DNA of 64,000 bases from Pectobacterium punjabense. Its GTDB lineage: Bacteria > Pseudomonadota > Gammaproteobacteria > Enterobacterales > Enterobacteriaceae. The stretch covers positions 558,001 through 622,000 of the forward strand of contig NZ_CP038498.1 of assembly GCF_012427845.1 (NCBI RefSeq), given 5' to 3'. The notes beneath the pieces are model-generated. The model searched no databases. It was not told where the DNA came from and saw only the letters and a program-made list of their open reading frames with translations. Of this stretch, positions 27,772 through 36,434 are shown in pieces. The position numbers and the translations under genes are program-made. Position 1 is the stretch's first letter. Every line of letters starts with the position of its first letter.

Positions 27772-28926
27772 ATGACATTTACATATTCACAGCCGGTGAA
27801 ACTGTGTATCGGCAGAGGTGAGGTTGACCGAGTAGGCGAAGAAGTGGCGCTGTTGGGGAAGCGCGTGCTGCTGGTGACGGGAAAAACCAGCTGTCGCCAA
27901 ACCGGGTTGCTGACGCGTCTGACCGACCTATTAACGCAGAGCGGTGTGCGTTGGGTGCTATTCGACAGCATTGAAGCCAACCCGCTCACCACGACGGTGG
28001 ATGACGGTGCAACGCTGGCGCGTGAACAGCAGTGTGATGTGGTGCTTGGCGTGGGAGGTGGCAGCGTGATGGACGCCGCCAAGGGCATCGCCTTTATGGC
28101 ATGCCATTCGGGGAAACTGCTGGATTATCTGTCTCAACCACCGACGCCAGCCACGACGCTGCCTCTGGTGTTAGTGACCACGACGGCGGGAACGGGGAGC
28201 GAGGGCAACTGTGTCGCTGTTTTCACCAATCCTGAAACCCACGATAAACCGGCATTTTTCTCACTGGCACTGTACGCACGGACAGCCATTGTCGATCCGA
28301 CGCTGATGGTTACGCAGTCACCACGTATGGTGGCGGCAACGGGGTTTGACGCACTCAGCCATAACATCGAGGCGCGGGTGGGTAAATTCTGCAATCCGAT
28401 GACGGAAATCATGACTGAACGCGCCATTCGGCTGCTGACCACATTTTTGCCACGCGTTTGCCGGGATGTGACCGATCTGGATGCCTGGGATCGCGTGTGC
28501 TGGGCGAATACGCTCGGTGGTATGGCCATTGGAATGTCTGCCTGCGGTCTGCCGCATGCGATGGAGCACCCGCTGAGCGGGCTGTACAACATCACGCATG
28601 GCGAAGGGCTTGCGGCGCTGTATCCCGAACTGATGCGTTTTTCCTGTGCTGAAAATGTCGCGGGTTTCGCCGCGGTTACCTGTGCGATGAGCGATAGCGT
28701 AACGCATCTTAATGACACGGAACGGGCGAGACACAGCGTCTATCTGGTGCAGCGTTTTCTGGAAAACCTTGGATTGACGTTTACGCTGCGCGATCTGGGC
28801 GTGCGTGAGCAGGATATTCCCTGGCTGGCGGACAACTGTGTGCAGACGATGGGCGTGAGTCTGGAACAGAACCCGCGCTGGGCCTCACGTCAGGACATTG
28901 AAGCGCTGTATCGCACCTGCCTGTAA
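27772..28926 (+). CDS. Iron-containing alcohol dehydrogenase
   Basis: 384 residues, family III metal-dependent alcohol dehydrogenase. NAD binding GVGGGSVMDAAKGIAF and metal-ligand motifs GFDALSHNIEA and GLPHAMEHPLSGLYNITHGE are clear. The ATG at 27772 has AGGTGG upstream and is 10 bp after the aminotransferase stop, so they are probably co-translated. The expected role is reduction of the aldehyde left by the aminotransferase (or oxidation of an alcohol). 4-Hydroxybutyrate dehydrogenases belong to this family, but so do many others. Confidence 0.9.
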   Translation: MTFTYSQPVKLCIGRGEVDRVGEEVALLGKRVLLVTGKTSCRQTGLLTRLTDLLTQSGVRWVLFDSIEANPLTTTVDDGATLAREQQCDVVLGVGGGSVMDAAKGIAFMACHSGKLLDYLSQPPTPATTLPLVLVTTTAGTGSEGNCVAVFTNPETHDKPAFFSLALYARTAIVDPTLMVTQSPRMVAATGFDALSHNIEARVGKFCNPMTEIMTERAIRLLTTFLPRVCRDVTDLDAWDRVCWANTLGGMAIGMSACGLPHAMEHPLSGLYNITHGEGLAALYPELMRFSCAENVAGFAAVTCAMSDSVTHLNDTERARHSVYLVQRFLENLGLTFTLRDLGVREQDIPWLADNCVQTMGVSLEQNPRWASRQDIEALYRTCL

Positions 28927-29011
28927 GGTGGCGCGGCAGCAAGGGATTTACCATCGGCCCGATTGCGCGACATCACGCTATTGGGGGCGTTTTGTGTATC
29001 CGGGGGCAAAG

Positions 29012-30415
29012 ATGAATACTCATCAATTGAAAAAGAACAGTCTGGGACTGTGGTCGTTGGTCTTCTTTGTTGTCGCTGCCGCCTCACCGCTAACTGGCGT
29101 GGTTGGCGGTTTGCCTGTTGCGATCTCCGCTGGCAACGGGGCTGGTATTCCTGCGGTGTACCTGATGGCGGGCGGCATACTGTTGATTTTCTCTTTTGGT
29201 TATATCGCCATGAGCCGCTATGTGACCAATGCTGGCGCATTTTACAGCTATATCACTTTAGGTATGGGGCGTCGTGCGGGGTTTAGTGCCTTATCCGTCG
29301 CGCTGCTGGCCTATTTTGCCATTCAGATCGCGGTGGTCGCGATGTTTGGTTTTTTCAGCAGCATGTATCTACAGGAACACCTTGGTATTGATCTGCCGTG
29401 GTGGCTCTATAGCGTAGTGATGCTGTTGCTGATGTGCCTGTTAGGTATTGAAAGCGTGGAAGTTGGTGGGCGTGTGCTTGGCGTACTGATGTTGATGGAA
29501 GTGGGCATCATGCTGGTGGTGGATAGTGCGGTATTGCTGTCCCACGATACGCCACCGCTCACGCTAGAGGCGTTTTCACCCAGTGTGATTAATCAGGGCA
29601 GCATGGGTATTGCGTTGATTTTTAGTATCGCTGCGTTTATCGGGTTTGAATCCACGGCGATCTACGGTGAAGAGTGCCGCAATCCTGAGAAAACCATTCC
29701 CCGTGCGACGCTGGCTGCTGTGATATTGATTATGCTGTTCTTTGCCTTCACCAGTTGGATGATGGTGCAAGCTTACGGAGTGGATCAGGTTCGGCAGCAG
29801 GCGATTAACGATCCCGGACGCTTTATTTTTAACGTATCGAACGTGCTGGTTGGGAAATGGTCTGAGCAGATGATATCGCTGTTATTGATCACCAGCCTGT
29901 TTGCTGCGGCTCAGGCGTTTCATAATAATATCTCACGCTATCTGTTTAGTATTGGGCGAGATGGCGTTCTGTCCCCCAGATTGGCTCTGGTGAGTAAAAA
30001 TAAAGGTACGCCTTACGTGGCGAGCATTGTGCAGACGATCGTTGTGTTGGGCGTATTGTGTATGATGGTGGTGGCGGATCTCGATCCGATGATGCAGATC
30101 TTCGCGTTAGGATCGGCGATCGCGACGATGGCGATCCTGCTGCTTCAGGTCGGTGTGTCGCTGGCCGTTATTCGCTTCTTCCAACGCGAAACGCAGCATC
30201 CGGTTTCGGCATGGAGTCGTCTGTGGGCACCGATTATCTCAACGGTAGCGATGCTCTCGGCGCTGATTATGGTCGTCAGAAACGTTGATGTCCTGAGTGG
30301 CTCATCATCCCAGATCGTTTCGCTGTTGCCCTGGGGCGTGTTCGGTATTGCCGTATTGGGCTATCTGTCTGCCAGTCGTATACGCATCCCATCGCCGCAG
30401 GAAAATATGCCGTAG
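29012..30415 (+). CDS. APC-family amino acid/amine permease
   Basis: 467-residue inner-membrane transporter with about 12 membrane segments. The N-terminal KKNSLGLWSLVFFVVAAASP and AISAGNGAGIPAVYLMAG pattern and the FIGFESTAIYGEECRNPEKT block are typical of APC-superfamily transporters. The ATG at 29012 follows GGGGGCAAAG; a longer frame upstream overlaps the dehydrogenase and has no family similarity. Last gene of the catabolic group; it presumably imports the substrate. Confidence 0.9.
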   Translation: MNTHQLKKNSLGLWSLVFFVVAAASPLTGVVGGLPVAISAGNGAGIPAVYLMAGGILLIFSFGYIAMSRYVTNAGAFYSYITLGMGRRAGFSALSVALLAYFAIQIAVVAMFGFFSSMYLQEHLGIDLPWWLYSVVMLLLMCLLGIESVEVGGRVLGVLMLMEVGIMLVVDSAVLLSHDTPPLTLEAFSPSVINQGSMGIALIFSIAAFIGFESTAIYGEECRNPEKTIPRATLAAVILIMLFFAFTSWMMVQAYGVDQVRQQAINDPGRFIFNVSNVLVGKWSEQMISLLLITSLFAAAQAFHNNISRYLFSIGRDGVLSPRLALVSKNKGTPYVASIVQTIVVLGVLCMMVVADLDPMMQIFALGSAIATMAILLLQVGVSLAVIRFFQRETQHPVSAWSRLWAPIISTVAMLSALIMVVRNVDVLSGSSSQIVSLLPWGVFGIAVLGYLSASRIRIPSPQENMP

Positions 30416-30428
30416 CTGTGTCACGCTA

Positions 30429-30469
30429 AACGAACCGGACTTATGAGGGTGAGATGAGTCCGGTTCGTT
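30429..30469. repeat. Perfect 13-bp inverted repeat between convergent genes
   Basis: AACGAACCGGACT and its exact complement AGTCCGGTTCGTT flank a 15-nt loop, 14 bp after the permease stop. It lies between the convergent permease and ubiI genes. No U tract follows on either strand, so it may stabilise 3' ends rather than terminate. Confidence 0.75.
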
Positions 30470-30553
30470 GGTGAGTCGCCTTTATTAAAAATGAATAAGG
30501 ATTTAAAAGTCAGTAAAATGTTAAAATTCAATCTATTATAGATTTTAGCTCTA

Positions 30554-31765
30554 TTATTTCCCGGCACTGAGCCAGTCTGGCAGATCGTGTAATCCCATTG
30601 CCTGACGTACCAGCGTGGGTTTAATTCCGGGCAGTTTGTCCGCTAGCACCAGCCCGACGTCACGCAGCAGCTTTTTCGCCGGATTGTCACCGTTAAACAA
30701 TTCGCGGAACCCCTGCATGCTCGCGAGCATCACGGCGGCGCTGTGTTTGCGGCGGCGTTCATAGCGCCGCAGATAAAGATGCTGGCCGATATCTTTGCCC
30801 TGAGCCTGTAAACGCTTAAGCTCTGCAATCAGTTCTGCGACATCCATCAAGCCCAGATTGACGCCTTGCCCTGCCAGCGGGTGAATGGTGTGTGCCGCAT
30901 CGCCGACCAGCACTAACCGGTGTGCCGCGAAGCTGCGAGCGTAGCGCCCCATCAGTGGGAAAGTCTGGCGCTCGCTTTCCAGTTCACACAATCCCAATCG
31001 CATATCAAACGCCATGGCGACTTGACGGTTGAATTCCTCCACTGGCAAGCTCTGCATCACCTGCGCCTGCTCTGGTGAAAGCGACCAGACAATCGAACAA
31101 AGGTGCGGATCGTCCAGCGGCAGGAATGCCAGAATGCCGTCACCGTGGAACGCCTGACGCGCGACGGATTGATGAGGCTGTTCGGTGCGAATGTTGGCGA
31201 CCAGCGCATGGTGGCCGTAATCCCAAAAAGTCAGCGGAATATCCGCATGTTGACGCAGCCATGAATGGGCGCCGTCCGCGCCGACCACCAGCCGGGCGGT
31301 CAGCATGCTGTCGTCCTGCAACGTAATAAAGGCTTCGTTCTCCCCCCAGGCGACCTGTTTTAATGACGCAGGGGAGAGCAGGGTGATGTCGCTTAACTGT
31401 GAAGCGCGTTGCCACAATGCCTGCTGAATCACGGGGTTTTCAATGATATGCCCAAGGTGGGAAAAGCCGAATTCTTCACCGCTGAAGCTGATTTTACCGA
31501 AGCTGTCTTTATCCCAGACCTGCATATCGTTGTAAGGGCTGACGCGCTGTGCCACAAGATTTTCCCACACGCCGATATGGCGTAGAAGGCACTCGCTGGC
31601 GGCATTGATAGCGGAGACGCGCAGGGCATGGCCTTTCCCAAGCGGCTGAGGTTCTGCCGTCTGTTTTTCCAGTACAGCGATGCGTAGGCCGCTCCCCTGT
31701 AAACCACAGGCGAGTGCCAGACCGACCATACCGCCACCGGCAATAACCACGTCGAATGATTGCAT
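30554..31765 (-). CDS. ubiI: 2-octaprenylphenol C5-hydroxylase of ubiquinone synthesis
   Basis: 403-residue FAD monooxygenase (E. coli VisC/UbiI, 400 aa) that hydroxylates the ubiquinone ring precursor at C5. FAD-binding GxGxxG (DVVIAGGGMVGLALACGL) and the late GD motif (LVLVGDAAHTIHPLAGQGVN) are intact. Distal gene of ygfB-pepP-ubiH-ubiI, 28 bp after ubiH, the same order as in E. coli. Confidence 0.96.
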   Translation of the reverse strand: MQSFDVVIAGGGMVGLALACGLQGSGLRIAVLEKQTAEPQPLGKGHALRVSAINAASECLLRHIGVWENLVAQRVSPYNDMQVWDKDSFGKISFSGEEFGFSHLGHIIENPVIQQALWQRASQLSDITLLSPASLKQVAWGENEAFITLQDDSMLTARLVVGADGAHSWLRQHADIPLTFWDYGHHALVANIRTEQPHQSVARQAFHGDGILAFLPLDDPHLCSIVWSLSPEQAQVMQSLPVEEFNRQVAMAFDMRLGLCELESERQTFPLMGRYARSFAAHRLVLVGDAAHTIHPLAGQGVNLGLMDVAELIAELKRLQAQGKDIGQHLYLRRYERRRKHSAAVMLASMQGFRELFNGDNPAKKLLRDVGLVLADKLPGIKPTLVRQAMGLHDLPDWLSAGK

Positions 31766-31793
31766 TTCCGTATTTTCCTGTTGGCGAGCTTAA

Positions 31794-32972
31794 TTAACGT
31801 TTTACCCAACCCAGCGTGCGACGGGCAAAGGCATCGCGCATCATCGGCAGGTTATTCATGGCGATCAGACCCAAATTACGACTGACGGTCAGCGCGGTAT
31901 AGCGGTTAGCGAACAGTCTGACCAGACCATCGGTAATCGCCACGGTGGCGTGTTGGTCGGGTTCACGCCGTTGTTGATAGCGGCTGAGCACCGTGTACTG
32001 GCCGATATCCTGCTGATTCTTCGCCGCATCGACGATAGTCTCCGCCAGCGACATCACATCGCGAATCCCCAGATTAAAGCCTTGTCCGGCAATGGGGTGC
32101 AGCGTTTGTGCTGCATTACCTACCAGCGCCAGCCGATGACTGATGTGCTGGTTGGCCGTTAGCAAGCGCAGCGGGTAGCTGTGACGTCCGCCGATGTGGG
32201 TAAACTGTCCCAGACGCCAGCCAAAAGCCTGCTGTAACTGCTGGCGAAATTCGGTTTCGCTCCACCCATCGATCTCAGCTTGACGATGTTTATCATGACA
32301 CCAGACGAGCGAACAGCGGCCGTTATTCATCGGTAAGAGCGCCAGCGGGCCATGCGGGGTAAACCGCTCAAATGCACGCCCGCGATGGGGTTCGGTGGTG
32401 GTCACGTTGGCAATAACCGCGACCTGATTATACTCATGCTGTTGCCAGTGAATCCCGCAGGATTGTGACAACATGGAGTGCGATCCATCGGCAGCCACCA
32501 GTAACTGACCCGTTAGCTCTGTGCCATTGTCCAGCGTTAGCGTCGCATTCTCTTGCGTCCGCGTGACGGCAACGACTTTGGCTGGACAGTGCAGGCGTAC
32601 GCCGGGGGCTTGTTGCAGCAGAGAAAACAGGCGTTGGCCGACGTCGTGCAGTTCAACCACATGGCCTAATGCCTGAACGTGGTAGTCCGATGCGTGCAGA
32701 TCCACTGCGCTGGCATGTCCGCGTTCGCTGACATGAATGTCGGTAATCGCGGTCGCATGACCCGACAATGCTTGCCAGATACCCAGCGTCGCCAACTGCT
32801 GGCGTGTGCCATCGGACAGCGCAATCGCGCGTGCGTCAAAGCCAGGATGTGCCCTATCGAGCGGAGAATAGGCTTCAACCAGCTCGACCGGGATCGTACC
32901 TTGCGAGAGCCGCGATAGTGCCAGCGCTAGCGTTGCGCCTGCCATTCCGCCACCGACAATCATGACCGCCAT
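31794..32972 (-). CDS. ubiH: 2-octaprenyl-6-methoxyphenol hydroxylase
   Basis: 392 residues, same length as E. coli UbiH; FAD monooxygenase acting at C1 of the ubiquinone ring precursor. Motifs MIVGGGMAGATLALAL, QLLVAADGSHS and LALVGNAAQTLHPIAGQGFN are present; note GNA in place of the more common GDA in the FAD-ribityl motif, which is also usual in UbiH. AGGA precedes the ATG. 25 bp after pepP. Confidence 0.96.
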   Translation of the reverse strand: MAVMIVGGGMAGATLALALSRLSQGTIPVELVEAYSPLDRAHPGFDARAIALSDGTRQQLATLGIWQALSGHATAITDIHVSERGHASAVDLHASDYHVQALGHVVELHDVGQRLFSLLQQAPGVRLHCPAKVVAVTRTQENATLTLDNGTELTGQLLVAADGSHSMLSQSCGIHWQQHEYNQVAVIANVTTTEPHRGRAFERFTPHGPLALLPMNNGRCSLVWCHDKHRQAEIDGWSETEFRQQLQQAFGWRLGQFTHIGGRHSYPLRLLTANQHISHRLALVGNAAQTLHPIAGQGFNLGIRDVMSLAETIVDAAKNQQDIGQYTVLSRYQQRREPDQHATVAITDGLVRLFANRYTALTVSRNLGLIAMNNLPMMRDAFARRTLGWVKR

Positions 32973-32997
32973 GTTTTAGTCCTGTTGAAAAAGCGAT

Positions 32998-34323
32998 TTA
33001 TGCGTGTTTGCCATGCTGCTGTGCCATCAGCGCCTCGATGGCATCGGCGTCTTTGACCACGCTAGCCGTCAGGTTTTCATTACCGTTTTCGGTGATGACG
33101 ATGTTGTCTTCGATACGCACGCCGATTCCTCGGTACTGCTGTGGCACTTTGGCATCGGGCGCGATGTAAATACCTGGCTCGATGGTCAGTACCATTCCGG
33201 GTTCAAGCGGGCGGCCTCGGTCTGTCGTACCGTAGTTGCCGACGTCGTGCACGTCCAGACCCAGCCAATGGCTGAGGCCGTGCATAAAGAATTGGCGGTG
33301 TGCCTGTTCGGCAATCAGCGCTTCAACCTCACCCTTCATCACGCCGAGTTTGATGAGCCCGTTAACCATGATGCGTACCACTTCTTCGTTTACATCGCGG
33401 ATGCTGCGACCCGGCCCGAACAGCTCCAGCGCGCGCAGCTGTGAGCGCAGTACGATGTCGTAAATAGCCCGCTGCGGCGCGGTAAATTTACCGTTGACGG
33501 GGAAGGTACGGGTAATATCGCCAGCATAGCTTTTGTATTCACAGCCTGCGTCAATCAGCACGAGATCGCCGTCGCGCATTTGCGTTTCGTTTTCGGTGTA
33601 ATGCAGGATACAGGCGTTGTCACCGCTGCCAACAATGGTGTTGTAAGACGGGTAGCGCGCGCCGTGACGAGTAAATTCGTGGTGAATCTCGCCTTCAAGC
33701 TGATATTCATACATGCCGGGACGGCATTTTTGCATAGCGCGCGTGTGAGCCAGCGCGGTAATTTCGCAAGCGCGGCGCATGACGCTGATTTCTTCAGGTG
33801 ATTTGAACAGACGCATCTCATGCACCCACGGACGCCAGTCGGTCAGCGTAGCGGGGGCGGCAAATCCCTGACGGGAGCCGTTGCGCAGGGTCTCCAGCGC
33901 GGTGAAGACCAGTTTGTCGGCGTAATCGTACTGCCCCTGCGCGTGGTACACCACGTCCAATCCATTCAATAACAGATGCAGCTGCGCGCTGATTTCGCCA
34001 AACGGTAGTGCACGGTCAACGCCGAGTTTGGCGGGGGCGGCTTCCTGACCAAGACGACGGCCAAACCAGATTTCAGCCGTCAGATCGCGCACGCGATTGA
34101 AGATAACGCTGTGATGGTGTTTGGCGTCGCTTTTTACCAGCAGTAGAACGGCTTCTGGTTCGTTGAACCCCGTGAAATACCAGAAATCGCTGTTTTGACG
34201 ATAAGGATAGTCACTGTCGGCATTGCGCTGCGCTTCCGGCGCGGCAAAAATAATCGCCGCGCTGCCCGGTGCCATTTTTTCTAACAGACCCTGACGACGA
34301 CGAAGAAATTCTTGTGGATTCAT
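32998..34323 (-). CDS. pepP: Xaa-Pro aminopeptidase P
   Basis: 441-residue cytoplasmic metallopeptidase that releases an N-terminal residue preceding proline. The pita-bread domain motifs LIDAGCEYKSYAGDITRTF, MHGLSHWLGLDVHDVG and TIEPGIYIAP hold the two-metal ligands. E. coli PepP is also 441 residues. A GTG one codon upstream (34326) is possible; the ATG at 34323 has AGGAG with a 6-nt spacer. Confidence 0.97.
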   Translation of the reverse strand: MNPQEFLRRRQGLLEKMAPGSAAIIFAAPEAQRNADSDYPYRQNSDFWYFTGFNEPEAVLLLVKSDAKHHHSVIFNRVRDLTAEIWFGRRLGQEAAPAKLGVDRALPFGEISAQLHLLLNGLDVVYHAQGQYDYADKLVFTALETLRNGSRQGFAAPATLTDWRPWVHEMRLFKSPEEISVMRRACEITALAHTRAMQKCRPGMYEYQLEGEIHHEFTRHGARYPSYNTIVGSGDNACILHYTENETQMRDGDLVLIDAGCEYKSYAGDITRTFPVNGKFTAPQRAIYDIVLRSQLRALELFGPGRSIRDVNEEVVRIMVNGLIKLGVMKGEVEALIAEQAHRQFFMHGLSHWLGLDVHDVGNYGTTDRGRPLEPGMVLTIEPGIYIAPDAKVPQQYRGIGVRIEDNIVITENGNENLTASVVKDADAIEALMAQQHGKHA

Positions 34324-34384
34324 CACCTGCTCCTGAAACTAGTCCGTGCGGTTGCTGTTCCCTTCCGCCCTGCGTAATACGGTA

Positions 34385-34972
34385 TTAGTGCAACGTTGGT
34401 TTTTGCTGTTCTGGCGCCGTCACAACGTTCTGGTTGGTAAATTCGGTATGGCACAAAATGGCAGAAACACGAACATACTCAATCACTTCTTCCAGTGATT
34501 GTTCCAATTCTTCCTGATCTTCATCTTCGTCGTAGCCAAGCTGTGCGATGTTGCGCAAATCGTCGATGGCTTCTTTCAACTCGCCCTTAACCTTGTTCAA
34601 CTTCGGTTGAGCGACGCCCAAACCAAGCAGGAAGTGGTTGACCCAACCTGCCAGTGCATCGGCGCGATCGAAAACGCTTACCTCGTCCTGCGAATCATCT
34701 GGCAGGAAAAGCTGAAACAGGAAACCATCATCTTCCAGCGCTTCACGCGTAGCCTGATATAGATCCTGAAGCGGTTGCGACAGCGTTTGAGTAAACGCCA
34801 TACCTTCATTAGTCAGTTCAAAAACCAGCGTTCTCCAACTGTCGTCATGGTTTCCACCACACAGCATTCCGCTGATCAAGCCGTGCATTTCTGCTGCGGT
34901 CAGCGCGACTTGCTGTTGGTGAAGCAGTTGGTCAAGGCCTTCATAGGCAGGAAACGTATTCTCTATGGACAT
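34385..34972 (-). CDS. ygfB: UPF0149 family protein YgfB
   Basis: 195 residues (E. coli 192), acidic and helical. Blocks [28 protein letters not shown] and [20 protein letters not shown] (the signature of the family) are present. Function is not firmly known. First gene of the pepP-ubi operon and divergent from zapA. Confidence 0.95.
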   Translation of the reverse strand: MSIENTFPAYEGLDQLLHQQQVALTAAEMHGLISGMLCGGNHDDSWRTLVFELTNEGMAFTQTLSQPLQDLYQATREALEDDGFLFQLFLPDDSQDEVSVFDRADALAGWVNHFLLGLGVAQPKLNKVKGELKEAIDDLRNIAQLGYDEDEDQEELEQSLEEVIEYVRVSAILCHTEFTNQNVVTAPEQQKPTLH

Positions 34973-35164
34973 GCGGATTCGTCATCGTTGGCTGGATTGG
35001 TTCGTGCTATGCTACCACCAAGCTCCCTTTGGATTCCAGAAAGGGCTTGTATCTTAGATCTCGGCTATATATAGTGGCGCCCGCTTTAACGAACCCGATG
35101 TAACGGGTAATGCTCATGCTATGCGACACGCGGGCGCAAGAACGACAAAAGGCAGGAAGGTGGT

Positions 35165-35494
35165 ATGTCTGCACAACCAGTAGATATTCAAATTTTTGGC
35201 CGTTCGTTAAGAGTGAATTGTCCGCCAGAACAACAGGAAGCGTTGAATCAGGCAGCGGAAGATCTTAACCAGCGGTTGCAAGATCTTAAAGTTCGCACTA
35301 GAGTCACCAACACCGAGCAACTGGTGTTTATTGCCGCGCTGAATGTGTGTCATGAACTGGCGCAGGAACGGGGCAAAACACGTGATTATGCGTCGAATAT
35401 GGAACAGCGTATTCGTATGTTGCAGCAGACTATTGAGCAGGCATTGCTGGAACAGGGCAAGATCACGGAGCGTCAGGGTACACAATTTGAATAA
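35165..35494 (+). CDS. zapA: Cell division protein ZapA
   Basis: 109-residue FtsZ-ring-associated protein, same length as E. coli ZapA. N-terminal [22 protein letters not shown] region, then a C-terminal coiled coil ([19 protein letters not shown]). AGGAAGG precedes the ATG. Followed by ssrS and ygfA as in other Enterobacterales. Confidence 0.97.
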   Translation: MSAQPVDIQIFGRSLRVNCPPEQQEALNQAAEDLNQRLQDLKVRTRVTNTEQLVFIAALNVCHELAQERGKTRDYASNMEQRIRMLQQTIEQALLEQGKITERQGTQFE

Positions 35495-35568
35495 CGTCGT
35501 ATTTTGACAAAAGTACGGTGTTTTTACGCGATAAGACGTGCTAAGGTTTATCGCGAGTAACGAATAAA

Positions 35569-35752
35569 ATTTCTCTGAGATGTTTGTCAGCGGGTCAGTC
35601 CCCTGAGCCGATATTTCATACCAAACAGAATGTAATGCTCTGCGGTTGGTGAGCACGCTCGGTTCGTCCGAGAAGCCTTAAGACTGCGACGTTATGTTCA
35701 CCTTGAACCAAGGGTTCAAGGGTTACAGCCTGCGGCGGCATCTCGGAGATTC
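35569..35752 (+). ncRNA. ssrS: 6S RNA
   Basis: About 184 nt matching E. coli 6S RNA nearly end to end. It begins ATTTCTCTGAGATGTT, has the central bulge flanks AGTCCCCTGAGCCGATATTT and GAGAAGCCTTAA, and closes with GGCATCTCGGAGATTC complementary to the 5' end. It binds sigma-70 RNA polymerase in stationary phase. Located between zapA and ygfA, the conserved position. Confidence 0.97.
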
Positions 35753-35792
35753 CCTTTCTTTTATCACTCTTGACCCGTGGCGAATACAGCCC

Positions 35793-36434
35793 ATGTCATC
35801 TTCTGATTCGTCAATTCTTCCCGATACCTCATTTTCTTCTACAGCAGCATCACGCCAGCAGATTCGTCAGGCTGTACGCCAGCGTCGACGTTTATTGACA
35901 CCAGAACAGCAGGCGCGCTTTGCGCAACAGGTGTGCGAATGCGTCGTTGCGCACCCGAAAGTCATACAAGCAGATAGCGTCGCGGTCTTTCTGTCGTTTG
36001 ACGGCGAACTGGATACGATTCCGCTGATTCAACAGCTATGGCAGCAGGGGAAGCGCGTGTATTTGCCGGTTCTTCATCCGTTTCGTGCCGGACATCTGCT
36101 GTTCCTGCGCTATGCGCCAGATACTGAATTGGTGCGCAATCGTCTGAAGATCATGGAACCGCGTCTGGACGTGCGGCAGGTGTTGCCATTACCCCAGTTG
36201 GATATTCTGCTGACGCCGCTGGTGGCGTTTGATCATCAGGGACAGCGCTTGGGTATGGGCGGCGGTTTTTACGACCGTACGTTGCAGTATCGTCGTCATA
36301 CGGACAGCGGGCCTTATCCGATGGGGCTGGCTCATGATTGTCAGCAGGTTGATGAACTGCCAGTGGAAAGTTGGGACATTCCGCTGCCGGAAATTATTAC
36401 CCCCTCCCGCCATTGGCAGTGGAACACGCGCTAG
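35793..36434 (+). CDS. ygfA: 5-formyltetrahydrofolate cyclo-ligase
   Basis: Converts 5-formyl-THF to 5,10-methenyl-THF with ATP. The core from RQAVRQRRRLLTPEQQ onward matches E. coli YgfA: VAVFLSFDGELDT, LVAFDHQGQRLGMGGGFYDRTL and DIPLPEIITPS. The start is uncertain. The frame is open back into 6S RNA; the ATG at 35793 is the first beyond it but lacks a Shine-Dalgarno and adds about 30 residues compared with E. coli. The stop codon overlaps that of the convergent nadR in the shared CTAG at 36431-36434. Confidence 0.9.
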   Translation: MSSSDSSILPDTSFSSTAASRQQIRQAVRQRRRLLTPEQQARFAQQVCECVVAHPKVIQADSVAVFLSFDGELDTIPLIQQLWQQGKRVYLPVLHPFRAGHLLFLRYAPDTELVRNRLKIMEPRLDVRQVLPLPQLDILLTPLVAFDHQGQRLGMGGGFYDRTLQYRRHTDSGPYPMGLAHDCQQVDELPVESWDIPLPEIITPSRHWQWNTR

